Origin: Sphingomonas sp.
Lineage (GTDB): Bacteria > Pseudomonadota > Alphaproteobacteria > Sphingomonadales > Sphingomonadaceae
Length of the DNA: 61,851 bases
Direction: 5' to 3'
NCBI RefSeq assembly: GCF_023266535.1
Contig: NZ_JAHFPY010000003.1
Span: 1 to 61,851, forward strand
The notes under the pieces are model-generated. The model was given only the letters and a program-made list of their open reading frames with translations, did no database searches and had not been told where the DNA came from. Shown here in pieces: positions 23,346 through 31,193 of this stretch; position 1 is the stretch's first letter, and each line of letters starts with the position of its first letter. The position numbers and the translations under genes are program-made.

Positions 23346-25109
23346 TCAAGCAGCGATATCGTAGGGGATAATCTCGCCGCTGAGGTAGAGGTTGCGGGCC
23401 TTGGTCCGCGACAGCTTGCCGGAGCTGGTGCGGGGCAGGGTGCGTGGTGGGATCAGCTCGACCACCGGCGAGATGCCGGTGATGGCCCGGACCCGCTCGC
23501 GGATGTCGTCGCGAAGCTTGCCGCGCTCTTCCGGATCGCTGACCCGGCAATGGACCAGCACCGCCGGCGTTTCCTCGCCTCCGGAGCCGGTGATGGCGAA
23601 GGCGGCAATGTCGCCCGACTTGAAGCCCGGCAACTGCTCCACGGCCCATTCGATATCCTGCGGCCAATGGTTCTTGCCGTTGATGATGATCATGTCCTTG
23701 GCGCGGCCGACGATGAAGATGTAGCCACCCGACATGTAGCCCATGTCGCCGGTGTCGAGCCAACCGTCCTTCATGCAGGCCTCGGTCGATTCCGGGTCGC
23801 GGAAATAGCCGACCATCACGCTCGATCCACGGACCCAGACCTTGCCGATCGACCGGTCGGCCAGCGGGTCGCCGCTAGCGTCGCGGATCTCGATTTCCAT
23901 GCCCTCGACCGGCTTGCCGCAGTTGACGATCGCGCGGTAACGGCGCGGCCGCTCCTGGGCCGGCGTGCCGGCGCCCGAAAGTTCGCTTTCCTCAACCAGC
24001 TCAAGGCGAATGCCCTCGCCCGGCGGCATGATCGACACCGCCAGCGTTGCTTCGGCGAGACCGTAGCTGGGGCAGAAGGCGCCGGCCTTGAAGCCCGCAT
24101 CGGCAAAGCTGTCGACGAACGCCTGCATCACGTCCGGGCGGATCATGTCGGCGCCGTTGCCGGCCAGACGCCAGCGCGACAGGTCGAAGCGATCGGCGGC
24201 GCGAGTTTGTGACGACATGCGGCGCGAGCAAATATCGTAGCCGAAGGTCGGCGAATAGGAGAGGGTGGTGCCGGGGTTGCGACTGACGAGGTCGAGCCAG
24301 GCCAGCGGCCGGCGCGCGAAATCCTCGGTCTTCAGAAAATCGACCGATACCTGCATCGCCAGCGGCGACAGCATGCAGCCGACCAAGCCCATGTCATGGT
24401 ACCAGGGCAGCCAGGAGATGACCCGGTCGGTCGGCTGGATGTCGGTGCCGATGCCATGGGCGTGCAAATTGTCGAGCAGCGCGCGATGCGTGATTGCTAC
24501 GCCGTGCGGGAAGCGGGTCGAGCCGGAACTGTACTGAAGGTAAGCGATCTCATGCTCGCCGGCTGACGGGAGCTCGCCAACGGTGGGCTCGATTTCGAGC
24601 AGGCTCTCCCAGTTGCGGACCTCAATGCCGCGCTTTTCGGCGGCCGCGGTGGCGAAGTCGGTCAGCTCGGCCGGATAGAGGAACAGCTTCGGATCGCTGC
24701 TGGTCAGCATCACCACCAGCTGCTCGACATAGGCGTCACGCCCGCCGAAGCTGGTCGGCAGCGGCAGTGGAACTGGCCACAAGCCGGCACAGATGGCTCC
24801 GAAAAAGCAGGCGGCGAATTCGGGGCCGGTCTCCGCGATCAGCGCCAGCCGGTCGCCCTTTTCGAGACCCAGTGCGACAAAGCGGTGAGCATGGCGCATC
24901 GCATCTTCACGCAGCTCGGCATAGGGATAGGCGCGAACCAACGTGCCCCGCGCGTCGTGGAAGTTCATTCCACGGTGGCCGCGAGCGGCATAGTCGAGCG
25001 CATCGCCGAGCGTCGGAAAATCGGCAATGCGCCGCTCCAGCCGATCAAGGGTGGGCGTGTATCCGTCGAGCGTCAGGGTAGCGTCGATCCTGTCGTTGCG
25101 GTCGAGCAC
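23346..25109 (-). CDS. Fatty acyl-AMP ligase (FAAL-like adenylate-forming enzyme)
   Basis: This 587-aa enzyme activates a fatty acid to acyl-AMP, probably for transfer to an acyl carrier protein. The ATP motif is YSSGSTRFPHGV (about residues 193-204), where ordinary acyl-CoA ligases have TGxPKG; this and the PTFGYDICSRR region fit FAALs. The later motifs YGLAEATLAV, GWLDTGDMGY and the C-terminal SSGKLSRTKARN lysine loop are intact. In sphingomonads such ligases can feed sphingolipid synthesis, but no sphingolipid gene is nearby. The start is GTG with AGGA upstream. It is transcribed away from the structured element at 25227. Confidence 0.85.
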   Translation of the reverse strand: MLDRNDRIDATLTLDGYTPTLDRLERRIADFPTLGDALDYAARGHRGMNFHDARGTLVRAYPYAELREDAMRHAHRFVALGLEKGDRLALIAETGPEFAACFFGAICAGLWPVPLPLPTSFGGRDAYVEQLVVMLTSSDPKLFLYPAELTDFATAAAEKRGIEVRNWESLLEIEPTVGELPSAGEHEIAYLQYSSGSTRFPHGVAITHRALLDNLHAHGIGTDIQPTDRVISWLPWYHDMGLVGCMLSPLAMQVSVDFLKTEDFARRPLAWLDLVSRNPGTTLSYSPTFGYDICSRRMSSQTRAADRFDLSRWRLAGNGADMIRPDVMQAFVDSFADAGFKAGAFCPSYGLAEATLAVSIMPPGEGIRLELVEESELSGAGTPAQERPRRYRAIVNCGKPVEGMEIEIRDASGDPLADRSIGKVWVRGSSVMVGYFRDPESTEACMKDGWLDTGDMGYMSGGYIFIVGRAKDMIIINGKNHWPQDIEWAVEQLPGFKSGDIAAFAITGSGGEETPAVLVHCRVSDPEERGKLRDDIRERVRAITGISPVVELIPPRTLPRTSSGKLSRTKARNLYLSGEIIPYDIAA

Positions 25110-25226
25110 GCAGCAATTCCTGTCTGTTGGTCCACGGCGCGGCCACAGGCCGGCGAACCCGCCTCAGGCGGGTCTTTTTGCCTGATGCTGGGCGAGTGTG
25201 GCACAAACATGGCCATGGCTGCCATG
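25110..25226. other. Upstream region of the acyl-AMP ligase gene
   Basis: This region holds the leader of the minus-strand ligase gene and an orphan plus-strand terminator-like hairpin (25157-25179). No gene is visible. Together with the element at 25227-25495 it makes a 388-bp gene-free interval between divergent genes. Confidence 0.5.
25157..25179 (+). terminator. Orphan rho-independent terminator-like hairpin
   Basis: ACCCGC (25157-25162) pairs with GCGGGT (25168-25173) around a 5-nt loop, then CTTTTT follows on the plus strand. No plus-strand gene lies upstream within 2 kb. It would end an unseen transcript antisense to the acyl-AMP ligase, or be a coincidence. Confidence 0.5.
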
Positions 25227-25495
25227 GGGTTCAGTCCCCACTACCAGCGAGGCCGTGATGGAAACGAAAAGGCGTTCTGGGAGTGAGCGAGTGCAGCCAG
25301 ATAGTCGGCGCTATCTGGCAATTGAGCGAGCGTGCCGGGGCGACTTTGCGTCCCACGCTCTGGGCATGGCCCTGCCGGCGCATTGCTTCGTCGAAGCGCT
25401 CGACCGGTGGTCCTGCACCGCTCTTCGCACTTCTCCTAGCCCTGCAACCGGCAGGAGCCATGTCACGACTCTCGCTGGTAGTGGGGACTGAACCC
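25227..25495. repeat. 269-bp structured element with perfect 25-bp terminal inverted repeats
   Basis: Both ends carry the same 25 bp in opposite orientation (25227-25251 and 25471-25495), beginning GGGTTCAGTCCCCACTACC. The interior continues to pair: 25254-25261 with 25458-25467 (8 bp, 2-nt bulge), 25277-25283 with 25433-25439 (7 bp, one G-U), 25285-25296 with 25413-25423 (11 bp, one bulge). Hairpins sit inside: 25297-25318 (8-bp stem), 25328-25334 with 25354-25360 (7 bp), and smaller ones. It contains no credible coding frame. I see no target-site duplication and no match to tmRNA, RNase P, SRP or 6S RNA. It is either a MITE-like repeat or a structured RNA; the strand is unknown. It ends 2 bp before the recX start codon. 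Confidence 0.8.
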
Positions 25496-25497
25496 TA

Positions 25498-26025
25498 ATG
25501 TCCCGCAAGCCCATCGACCCGGCGCGGCTCGACGAGCTGGCGCTTTCATACGTCAGCCGCTTCGCGACCAGCCGGTCAAAGCTAAAGAGCTACCTGGTTC
25601 GAAAGCTGCGCGAACGCGGCTGGACCGGGGAAGGCGAACCGCCGATCGATGCGCTTGCCGACCGGATGACGCGATTGGGTTATTTCGACGATCGTGCTTA
25701 TGCGCTTTCCAAGGCCCGCTCGCTGACCGCGCGAGGCTATGGCGCCGGCCGGGTCAGGCAGGCGCTGGCGCAAGCCGGCATCGCGGACGAACATTCCAGC
25801 GATGCGCGCGAGCTGGCCGCGAGCGAAGCCCTTGACGCGGCGCTCCGCTTTGCGCGCCGGCGATCGCTGGGCCCCTACGCCGCGGCCAGGCCAGAAGGCC
25901 GCGACCGGGAAAAGGCCATCGCCGCCATGCTGCGTGCCGGCCATGAATATGGGATTGTCCGCACGCTGATCGACCTCGGACCCGGGGAATTCCCCGAAAA
26001 TGACGCCGTTAAACGCTCGGATTAA
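25498..26025 (+). CDS. recX: Regulatory protein RecX family
   Basis: This 175-aa RecX-like protein would modulate RecA filaments. The three-helix repeats are visible: DELALSYVSRFATSRSKLKS, LRERGWTGEGEPPIDALADR and YFDDRAYALSKARSLTARGY with GRVRQALAQAGI. It is typical of the shorter alphaproteobacterial RecX. The ATG stands right after the inverted repeat at 25471-25495, so its ribosome-binding region (GTGGGGAC) lies inside that repeat arm. recA is not in the window. Confidence 0.85.
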   Translation: MSRKPIDPARLDELALSYVSRFATSRSKLKSYLVRKLRERGWTGEGEPPIDALADRMTRLGYFDDRAYALSKARSLTARGYGAGRVRQALAQAGIADEHSSDARELAASEALDAALRFARRRSLGPYAAARPEGRDREKAIAAMLRAGHEYGIVRTLIDLGPGEFPENDAVKRSD

Positions 26026-26075
26026 TCACGTTAATGTCGGTTTCCCGACAGAAATGTCCGTGGTAAGGAAATGGC

Positions 26076-26666
26076 GTGCAGCGTTTGAGTGCCGAAACGA
26101 CTCAGGAGGTCGGCCCGGAGCTTATGGCAACGGGCGAGGAAACTCTTCCTGAAGGTCAGCAGTGTTCGGGTCGGGTCAAGTGGTTCGACGCGACGAGGGG
26201 TTTTGGATTCCTCGTATCGGAGGATTGCGAAGGCGACATCCTGGTCCATTTCAGTGTCCTGAAGGAACATGGCCGGCGCTCGCTGCCCGAAGGCGCGACC
26301 ATCGAATGCATCGCCGAGCACCAGGACCGCGGCTTCCAGGCGCGCAAAATTTTGTCGATCGACCTCAGTACGGCCTTGCCCATGCCGGTGCGGCCGGTCC
26401 AATCAACCGGCGAGCGCGCGGACCGCAGGGCCTTGGCCGATGCCGCGGGCGAGTATGAGCCGGTGGAGGTCAAATGGTTCAATCGGGTGAAGGGCTACGG
26501 TTTCCTCAATCGCGCCGGGGAAGCGGAGACGGGCGAGGACATTTTCGTCCATATGGAAACGGTGCGGCAATCGCAGATCATCGACCTCCAGCCCGGCCAG
26601 CAGCTGGAAGCCCGGATCGCCGAGGGGCGCAAGGGGCTGACCGCCGTCGAACTTCGCGAAGTCTGA
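26076..26666 (+). CDS. Two-domain cold-shock protein
   Basis: This 196-aa protein has two cold-shock domains, as in CspD-type proteins of alphaproteobacteria, and binds single-stranded RNA or DNA. Domain 1 is about residues 30-95 (GRVKWFDATRGFGFLVSED, ILVHFSVL). Domain 2 is about residues 128-195 (VEVKWFNRVKGYGFLN, IFVHMETV). Both RNP1 and RNP2 motifs are present. The start is GTG with AAGGAA upstream; an internal ATG 16 codons later is possible. Its stop overlaps the start of the DUF192 gene. Confidence 0.92.
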   Translation: MQRLSAETTQEVGPELMATGEETLPEGQQCSGRVKWFDATRGFGFLVSEDCEGDILVHFSVLKEHGRRSLPEGATIECIAEHQDRGFQARKILSIDLSTALPMPVRPVQSTGERADRRALADAAGEYEPVEVKWFNRVKGYGFLNRAGEAETGEDIFVHMETVRQSQIIDLQPGQQLEARIAEGRKGLTAVELREV

Positions 26667-27133
26667 TCATCCGGGCAGTCGCTTTTGGCCTGGTGGCGTC
26701 GCTCGCCGCCTGCCAGCCATCGGCGTCCAGCGCGGTCGAACTGGGCCAATCGCCCGCCGGCCTTGAACAGATGCGGATCACGATCGACTCCCATGGCAAG
26801 AAGCACCCGTTTACGGTCGAGGTGGCGCGCACCCTCGAACAGCAAGCACAGGGTTTGATGTTTCGCTCCGCCCTGGACCCCGATCGCGGCATGATCTTCC
26901 CGTTCGAGACGGCGCGGCAGGCGAGCTTCTGGATGAAGAATACGCTGATCCCGCTCGACCTGATTTTCATTCGCACCGACGGCAGCATTGCAAATATCGC
27001 GGCCAATGCCGTGCCGCTGTCGCTCGAGCCGATCTATTCCGACGGCGAAGTGGAGGCGGTGCTCGAAATTGCCGGCGGGCGCTCGGCCGAGCTTGGTGTC
27101 CAGGCCGGCGACAAGGTCGAGTGGAAGCGCTGA
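26663..27133 (+). CDS. DUF192 family lipoprotein with probable CTG start
   Basis: This 156-aa DUF192 protein has the core KHPFTVEVARTLEQQAQGLM followed by FRSALDPDRGMIFPF and the conserved SFWMKNTLIPLDLIFI. The function is unknown. The N-terminus is a lipoprotein signal ending in LAAC (Cys17) if translation starts at CTG 26663. That CTG overlaps the TGA of the cold-shock gene (CTGA), like the common ATGA and GTGA junctions. No ATG, GTG or TTG gives a complete signal peptide: the GTG at 26693 would leave only seven residues before the cysteine. Confidence 0.82.
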   Translation: MIIRAVAFGLVASLAACQPSASSAVELGQSPAGLEQMRITIDSHGKKHPFTVEVARTLEQQAQGLMFRSALDPDRGMIFPFETARQASFWMKNTLIPLDLIFIRTDGSIANIAANAVPLSLEPIYSDGEVEAVLEIAGGRSAELGVQAGDKVEWKR

Positions 27134-27178
27134 TACAAGCCTTGCCTAGCCACACGTAAAGCGGCAAAGGCCCGTGCC

Positions 27179-27562
27179 ATGGGAATTTTCGCCAACGCCT
27201 TCACCTGGTGGAACGGAGCCTCCTGGGGCACGATGATCAATTCGCGCCGCAACGGCGAGGAAGTCGGCCGCGACGATGCCGGCAATGTCTATTTCCGCCA
27301 TCGCAAGGATCCGCGCCGCCGCTGGGTCATCTATGACGGATCGAATGACGGCAGCCGGGTGCCGCCGGGCTGGAACGCATGGCTCCGCGGAACCATCGAT
27401 GAGCTGCCGGAAAAGGGGCTGCCGCCACGCCGCAAGTTCGAACAGGCGCCGGTGCCAAACCTGACCGGGACCATGGCCGCCTACCGCCCGGGAGGGTCGC
27501 TGGCGTCCAAATCGATCCGCCCGGCCAGCACCGGCGATTATGAGGCGTGGAAGCCCGAATAA
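27179..27562 (+). CDS. NADH:ubiquinone oxidoreductase subunit NDUFA12-like
   Basis: This 127-aa protein is the NDUFA12 (B17.2) accessory subunit of complex I, found in alphaproteobacteria and mitochondria. Family features are FTWWNGASWGTMINS, GRDDAGNVYFRHR and DPRRRWVIYDG with VPPGWNAWLRGTIDE. It lies on the inner face of the membrane arm junction in the complex. It precedes the DUF2155 gene by 2 nt, an arrangement common in alphaproteobacteria. Confidence 0.95.
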   Translation: MGIFANAFTWWNGASWGTMINSRRNGEEVGRDDAGNVYFRHRKDPRRRWVIYDGSNDGSRVPPGWNAWLRGTIDELPEKGLPPRRKFEQAPVPNLTGTMAAYRPGGSLASKSIRPASTGDYEAWKPE

Positions 27563-27564
27563 GC

Positions 27565-28176
27565 GTGAAGCCGTCGGCCACCACATTCGTATTGCTGCCG
27601 CTACTGTTGGCGGCTGCCTGCAACAAGGGCGATCAGGCCGACAATCAGGCGTTGACCGAGGAAATTCCGCGCGCGTCGGCCGACCAACCCGGCGTCACGC
27701 CGATGGCCCAGCGGGTCGCAGTGATCGGCCTGCTCAACAAGCGCAACGGCATCGTTCGTGACCTGACCCTGAAGCCGGGCCAGGCGATGCGGGTCAAGGA
27801 TGTCGCCGTCCGGTTGAAGGCGTGCGAGACCAGCGCTCCGTGGGAGCAGGAAAAGTTGACGGGCGCCTTCGTCCAGGTCGATGTCCGCCGCCCGGACGGC
27901 CAATGGGTCAGGAAATTCTCGGGCTGGCTCTACAAGGAAAGCCCGTCGCTCAACGTGGTCGAGGACCCGGTTTACGACGTGTGGCCCAAGAGCTGCGCGA
28001 TGAGCTGGCCCGGCGGGCCCGCGGCGCCGGCCGCATCAAGCGATACCAGTAGATCGTCGAGCGCTTCGAACGACGGCGAATCAAGCGGCGAGCTGCCCAC
28101 CGGCAACGAAGCGTCGCCGACGGTAGCCGTTCCGCCGCCGGCCGATGACAATGCGGAGGTCAACAACCCGACATAA
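27565..28176 (+). CDS. DUF2155 lipoprotein
   Basis: This 203-aa protein has a lipoprotein signal (VLLPLLLAAAC) and the DUF2155 core of about 100 residues (IGLLNKRNGIVRDLTLKPGQ, then VRLKACETSAPWEQEKLTGA and the end FSGWLYKESPSLNVVEDPVYDVW). The function is unknown. The GTG at 27565 is preferred to the GTG at 27547, which overlaps the NDUFA12 gene and has no spaced Shine-Dalgarno. The last 60 or so residues are Ser/Pro-rich, beyond the domain, and are encoded antisense to the 3' end of aat. Confidence 0.85.
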   Translation: MKPSATTFVLLPLLLAAACNKGDQADNQALTEEIPRASADQPGVTPMAQRVAVIGLLNKRNGIVRDLTLKPGQAMRVKDVAVRLKACETSAPWEQEKLTGAFVQVDVRRPDGQWVRKFSGWLYKESPSLNVVEDPVYDVWPKSCAMSWPGGPAAPAASSDTSRSSSASNDGESSGELPTGNEASPTVAVPPPADDNAEVNNPT

Positions 28177-28724
28177 TGATCGCGGCTGACGGTAACCGCC
28201 CCCAGGGATTCAAGGTGGGGCGTGATGAACTGGCAATCGAGCAAAGTGAAATGGCCGACCCTGAGCCGCGCCACCAGCCAGGCCAGCGCCACCTTTGAGG
28301 CGTCGGTCATCCGGCTGAACATCGATTCCCCGAAGAAAGCGCGGCCCAGCTTGACGCCGTAAAGCCCGCCGACCAGCTCGGTCCCCCCATTTTCATTGGC
28401 GTGCCAGCATTCGATCGAATGGGCGTGGCCGACGGCGTGCAGGCCGAGCGTGGCCCGTTCGATCACCTGGTTGATCCAGGTCTCGTCGCGGTCGGCGCAG
28501 GCCAGCAATACCTCTTGGAACGCCTGGTCGCGGGTTACCGTGAATTTGCCGGACCGGACCTTCTTGGTCAGCGACCTGGACAGGTGAAAATCGTCCAGCG
28601 GAATGATTGCCCGGCTGCGCGGCTCGACCCAGAAAATGTCGCCGGCACTGCGACTGTCGGCCATGGGGAAGATGCCGGCGGCATAGCCCCTCAGCAACAT
28701 TCGCGGATCCAGGCCCTCGCTCAT
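27972..28724 (-). CDS. aat: Leucyl/phenylalanyl-tRNA-protein transferase
   Basis: This 250-aa enzyme adds Leu or Phe to N-terminal Arg/Lys of proteins for N-end-rule degradation. Clear motifs are LLRGYAAGIFPMADSR, WVEPRSRAIIPLDDFHLSRS, WINQVIERATLGLHAVGHAHS and GGLYGVKLGRAFFGESMFSR. The core ends near SRDHYVGLLTSAL. A further 50-residue tail is antisense to the DUF2155 gene and is not typical of the family. It starts 10 nt after arsC in the same direction. Confidence 0.92.
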   Translation of the reverse strand: MSEGLDPRMLLRGYAAGIFPMADSRSAGDIFWVEPRSRAIIPLDDFHLSRSLTKKVRSGKFTVTRDQAFQEVLLACADRDETWINQVIERATLGLHAVGHAHSIECWHANENGGTELVGGLYGVKLGRAFFGESMFSRMTDASKVALAWLVARLRVGHFTLLDCQFITPHLESLGAVTVSRDHYVGLLTSALSSAGGGTATVGDASLPVGSSPLDSPSFEALDDLLVSLDAAGAAGPPGQLIAQLLGHTS

Positions 28725-28734
28725 TTCCTGGCGC

Positions 28735-29082
28735 TCACAGAATCTGCCGCACCTCATCCTGCGGGCGGCATAGGCGCACGCCCTTTTCGGTTTGTACCAG
28801 AGGACGCTGGATGAGGATCGGATGTTCCATCATCGCGTCCAAAATTTGTTCGTCGCTGGTCGCCGGGTCGGTCAGGCCAAGCTCCTCCGCCAGCGGCTCT
28901 TTGTCGCGCAGGCCCTGCCGCGGGGTAATTCCGGCGCGTGCGTAGAGTCGCATTAGCTCTTCACGGCTCGGTGGGGCCTTGAGATATTCGACGATTTCGA
29001 CGTTGACCCCTTCATTCTCCAGGATTTCCAAGGTCTTGCGGGAAGTCCCGCACATCGGATTGTGATAGATTGTTGCCTTCAT
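28735..29082 (-). CDS. arsC: Arsenate reductase (glutaredoxin-type ArsC)
   Basis: This 115-aa ArsC reduces arsenate to arsenite with glutathione and glutaredoxin. It follows the E. coli enzyme closely: the catalytic HNPMCGTSRKTL (Cys11), YLKAPPSREELMRL, and the arginines in ILIQRPLV and VRLCRP. Alternative starts with the same frame are at 29088 and 29097. No other ars gene is nearby; it forms a two-gene unit with aat. ArsC-like proteins without an ars operon can have other thiol roles, so the reaction is likely but not sure. Confidence 0.88.
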   Translation of the reverse strand: MKATIYHNPMCGTSRKTLEILENEGVNVEIVEYLKAPPSREELMRLYARAGITPRQGLRDKEPLAEELGLTDPATSDEQILDAMMEHPILIQRPLVQTEKGVRLCRPQDEVRQIL

Positions 29083-29285
29083 TTCCATTCCGTTCATTGC
29101 GCCATTTAATCGTGCCACAGAGACGCCGCCAGCAACAGCGGTAACGGCCAGATGAGGCTTCCGACCGTTGGACTGCCGGAACCTCCTCCCCCCAATGTCG
29201 TTAGGCGAGCGTGACATGTGCACTGCTGCCGGGGGCCCGGGTCCTGGGGCACGGTCCGTTACAGACAACAAATGGGAGTCAGAAG

Positions 29286-29840
29286 ATGCGTAAGTCGATG
29301 ATTGCAGTTCTGCTCGCCGGTACCCTTTCGCTTGGCGCCTGCGCCGCCAACAGCGGACAAGCGGGCAATATTGCCCAGGGTGCGGCGGTCGGTGCGGCCG
29401 GTGGTGCGGCGGTTGGCGCCGTGGTTCCGGGCGTGAACGTGATTGAAGGTGCCGCGGTTGGCGCGGCGATTGGCGGCCTGGCCGGCGCGGTATGGGCCGA
29501 CAACAACAATGACGGCTATGCCGACGGCTATGTGCAGAACGGTACTTATTATGCCGGCACGCCGCAGGGCTATGACCCGACCCTGCGTCGGGTTGCCACG
29601 GGCGCAATTGGTGGCGCGGCGCTGGGCGCGGTCGCCGGCGCGGTGATCCCGGGTTTGAGCCCGATCGAAGGCGCCGTTATCGGCGCAGCGATCGGCGGCC
29701 TGGCCGGCGCCGTGTGGGCCGATAATGACCGTGACGGACGAGCCGATGGCTATGTTTACAACGGCCAATATTATCAGGGCACGCCGTCCGGCTACTCGTC
29801 GGCGCCCCCGCCGCCTCCGCCGCCGGGCGAGCGTGGCTAA
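29286..29840 (+). CDS. Glycine-zipper lipoprotein with internal duplication
   Basis: This 184-aa protein has a lipoprotein signal with lipobox LGAC (Cys19). The rest consists of two similar units of about 70 residues. Each has a glycine zipper (EGAAVGAAIGGLAGAVWAD and EGAVIGAAIGGLAGAVWAD), then a calcium-loop-like DNNNDGYADGY or DNDRDGRADGY, then a YY.GTP.GY tail. Pro repeats end it. Glycine zippers pack in or across membranes, and the Asp/Asn loops could bind Ca. The function is unknown. The start has GGAG at good distance. The stop overlaps the next start by 1 nt. Confidence 0.8.
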   Translation: MRKSMIAVLLAGTLSLGACAANSGQAGNIAQGAAVGAAGGAAVGAVVPGVNVIEGAAVGAAIGGLAGAVWADNNNDGYADGYVQNGTYYAGTPQGYDPTLRRVATGAIGGAALGAVAGAVIPGLSPIEGAVIGAAIGGLAGAVWADNDRDGRADGYVYNGQYYQGTPSGYSSAPPPPPPPGERG

Positions 29841-31183
29841 TGAGGTTACGGACCAATAGATTTTGGTCCGGAAAGCCCGCCGGACGCCCCCTGCGTCCGG
29901 CGGGCTTCGCCTTGGTGCTCCTGGCGGGCCTGCTGGCGGTTGCACCGTTGCAGCCGGCAGTGGCGTCCGCCGCGACCGTCGCGGCAAATGCGAACCAATT
30001 TTCATCCGGCCCGCAATGGGTGACGTCCGACCAGCGCGCGGCGACCAAGCTGATCGCGTTGTTGCAAGGTTCCGACCTCGACGGTCTCGATCCCCGGCAA
30101 TTCAAGACCAAGCAATTGCTTAAGGCGTTGCGCTCGGCGTCGGGCGGGAATTTGAAAGCCGTCGATAAGGCCAATGCGGCCTTCAACCGCGCGCTGGTCA
30201 GCTACGCGACCGCGCTGCGGTCCGCTCCATCGAAGGAATGGGCTTTTGTCGATCGCGCCGCGGTCCCGGAGACGCCATCCGCCGCGGCGTTGCTTGCCGA
30301 AGCGGCAGGCGCTCCCTCGCTGGAGAGCTGGGTCGATGCGATGCCGTTCATGCACCCGAGCTATGCGCAGCTGAGACGGGGGCTGGTCGCCGCTCGGAGC
30401 AGCGGCGGGGCCCGCACCGAGGCAGTGCTGCGGGTCAATTTGAACCGCGCGCGGCTGCTCCCCGCGACCGGGCGCTATGTGGTGGTCAATATCGCTGCCC
30501 AGCGGCTCTACATGTTCGATGGAGGCCGGCAGTTGGACTCGATGAAGGTGGTCGTCGGCCAGGGCCGCGACGACCGCAAGACGCCGATGATGGCCGGGAC
30601 GCTGCAATATGCGTCGCTCAATCCCTATTGGAACGTGCCGGTTGACCTGGTCGGTGACGATGTCGGGATTTACGTCCAGAAATACGGCCTCGGTTATTTG
30701 AAGTCGCGCGGATACCAGCTGCTGTCCGACTGGGGCGACAATGCCGCGGTGGTCGATCCAGCGACCATCGACTGGCGAGCCGTGGTGGACGGGAAAATCC
30801 AGGTCCGCGTTCGCCAGCTGCCTGGCCCGCGCAATGTGCTGGGGAAGGTCAAATTTAGCTTTCCCAACCCTTACGGCGTCTACCTCCACGATACGGCGCA
30901 GCCGCAGCTGATGACGCAGGAAGTCCGCCTCTTTAGCGGCGGATGCATCCGGCTCGAGGACGCGGCGCGGCTCGGGCAGTGGCTGTTCGGGCGGAACCTC
31001 AAGGCGACATCCAATACGTCCGACATCGAGGTGCCGCTCGACAGACCGGTGCCGATCTATGTCGCTTACCTGACGGCGGTGCCGGAAGGCCAATCGATCA
31101 CTTATTTTGAGGATGTCTATGGCTGGGATGCCAAACGCCTGGCCGAGTCCGGTGGCGGCGCGGATCGCGGTGCCGCCAATTAG
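29840..31183 (+). CDS. L,D-transpeptidase (YkuD/YcbB family)
   Basis: This 447-aa exported enzyme would make 3-3 cross-links in peptidoglycan or anchor proteins to it. The N-terminal hydrophobic segment is about residues 21-44. The scaffold domain (about 60-200) is that of the YcbB family; the catalytic YkuD domain (about 210-385) has NPYWNVP, YLHDT and the active-site FSGGCIRLED with Cys369. The usual SHGC is SGGC here, which is common in the YcbB branch. It overlaps the lipoprotein gene by 1 nt, so the two envelope proteins are co-translated. Confidence 0.92.
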   Translation: MRLRTNRFWSGKPAGRPLRPAGFALVLLAGLLAVAPLQPAVASAATVAANANQFSSGPQWVTSDQRAATKLIALLQGSDLDGLDPRQFKTKQLLKALRSASGGNLKAVDKANAAFNRALVSYATALRSAPSKEWAFVDRAAVPETPSAAALLAEAAGAPSLESWVDAMPFMHPSYAQLRRGLVAARSSGGARTEAVLRVNLNRARLLPATGRYVVVNIAAQRLYMFDGGRQLDSMKVVVGQGRDDRKTPMMAGTLQYASLNPYWNVPVDLVGDDVGIYVQKYGLGYLKSRGYQLLSDWGDNAAVVDPATIDWRAVVDGKIQVRVRQLPGPRNVLGKVKFSFPNPYGVYLHDTAQPQLMTQEVRLFSGGCIRLEDAARLGQWLFGRNLKATSNTSDIEVPLDRPVPIYVAYLTAVPEGQSITYFEDVYGWDAKRLAESGGGADRGAAN

Positions 31184-31193
31184 GGTCTGGACC

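Noticed and set aside
25227..25495. tmRNA, RNase P, SRP or 6S RNA as identity of the structured element
   Set aside because: There is no tag-peptide frame, no P4-type GAGGAAAGTCC, no SRP GNAR loop, and the 25-bp closing stem fits none of them.
25231..25498. Short open frames of 67-76 codons inside the structured element
   Set aside because: They cross the inverted repeats in several frames on both strands with no ribosome-binding site; the DNA structure explains the sequence better than coding.
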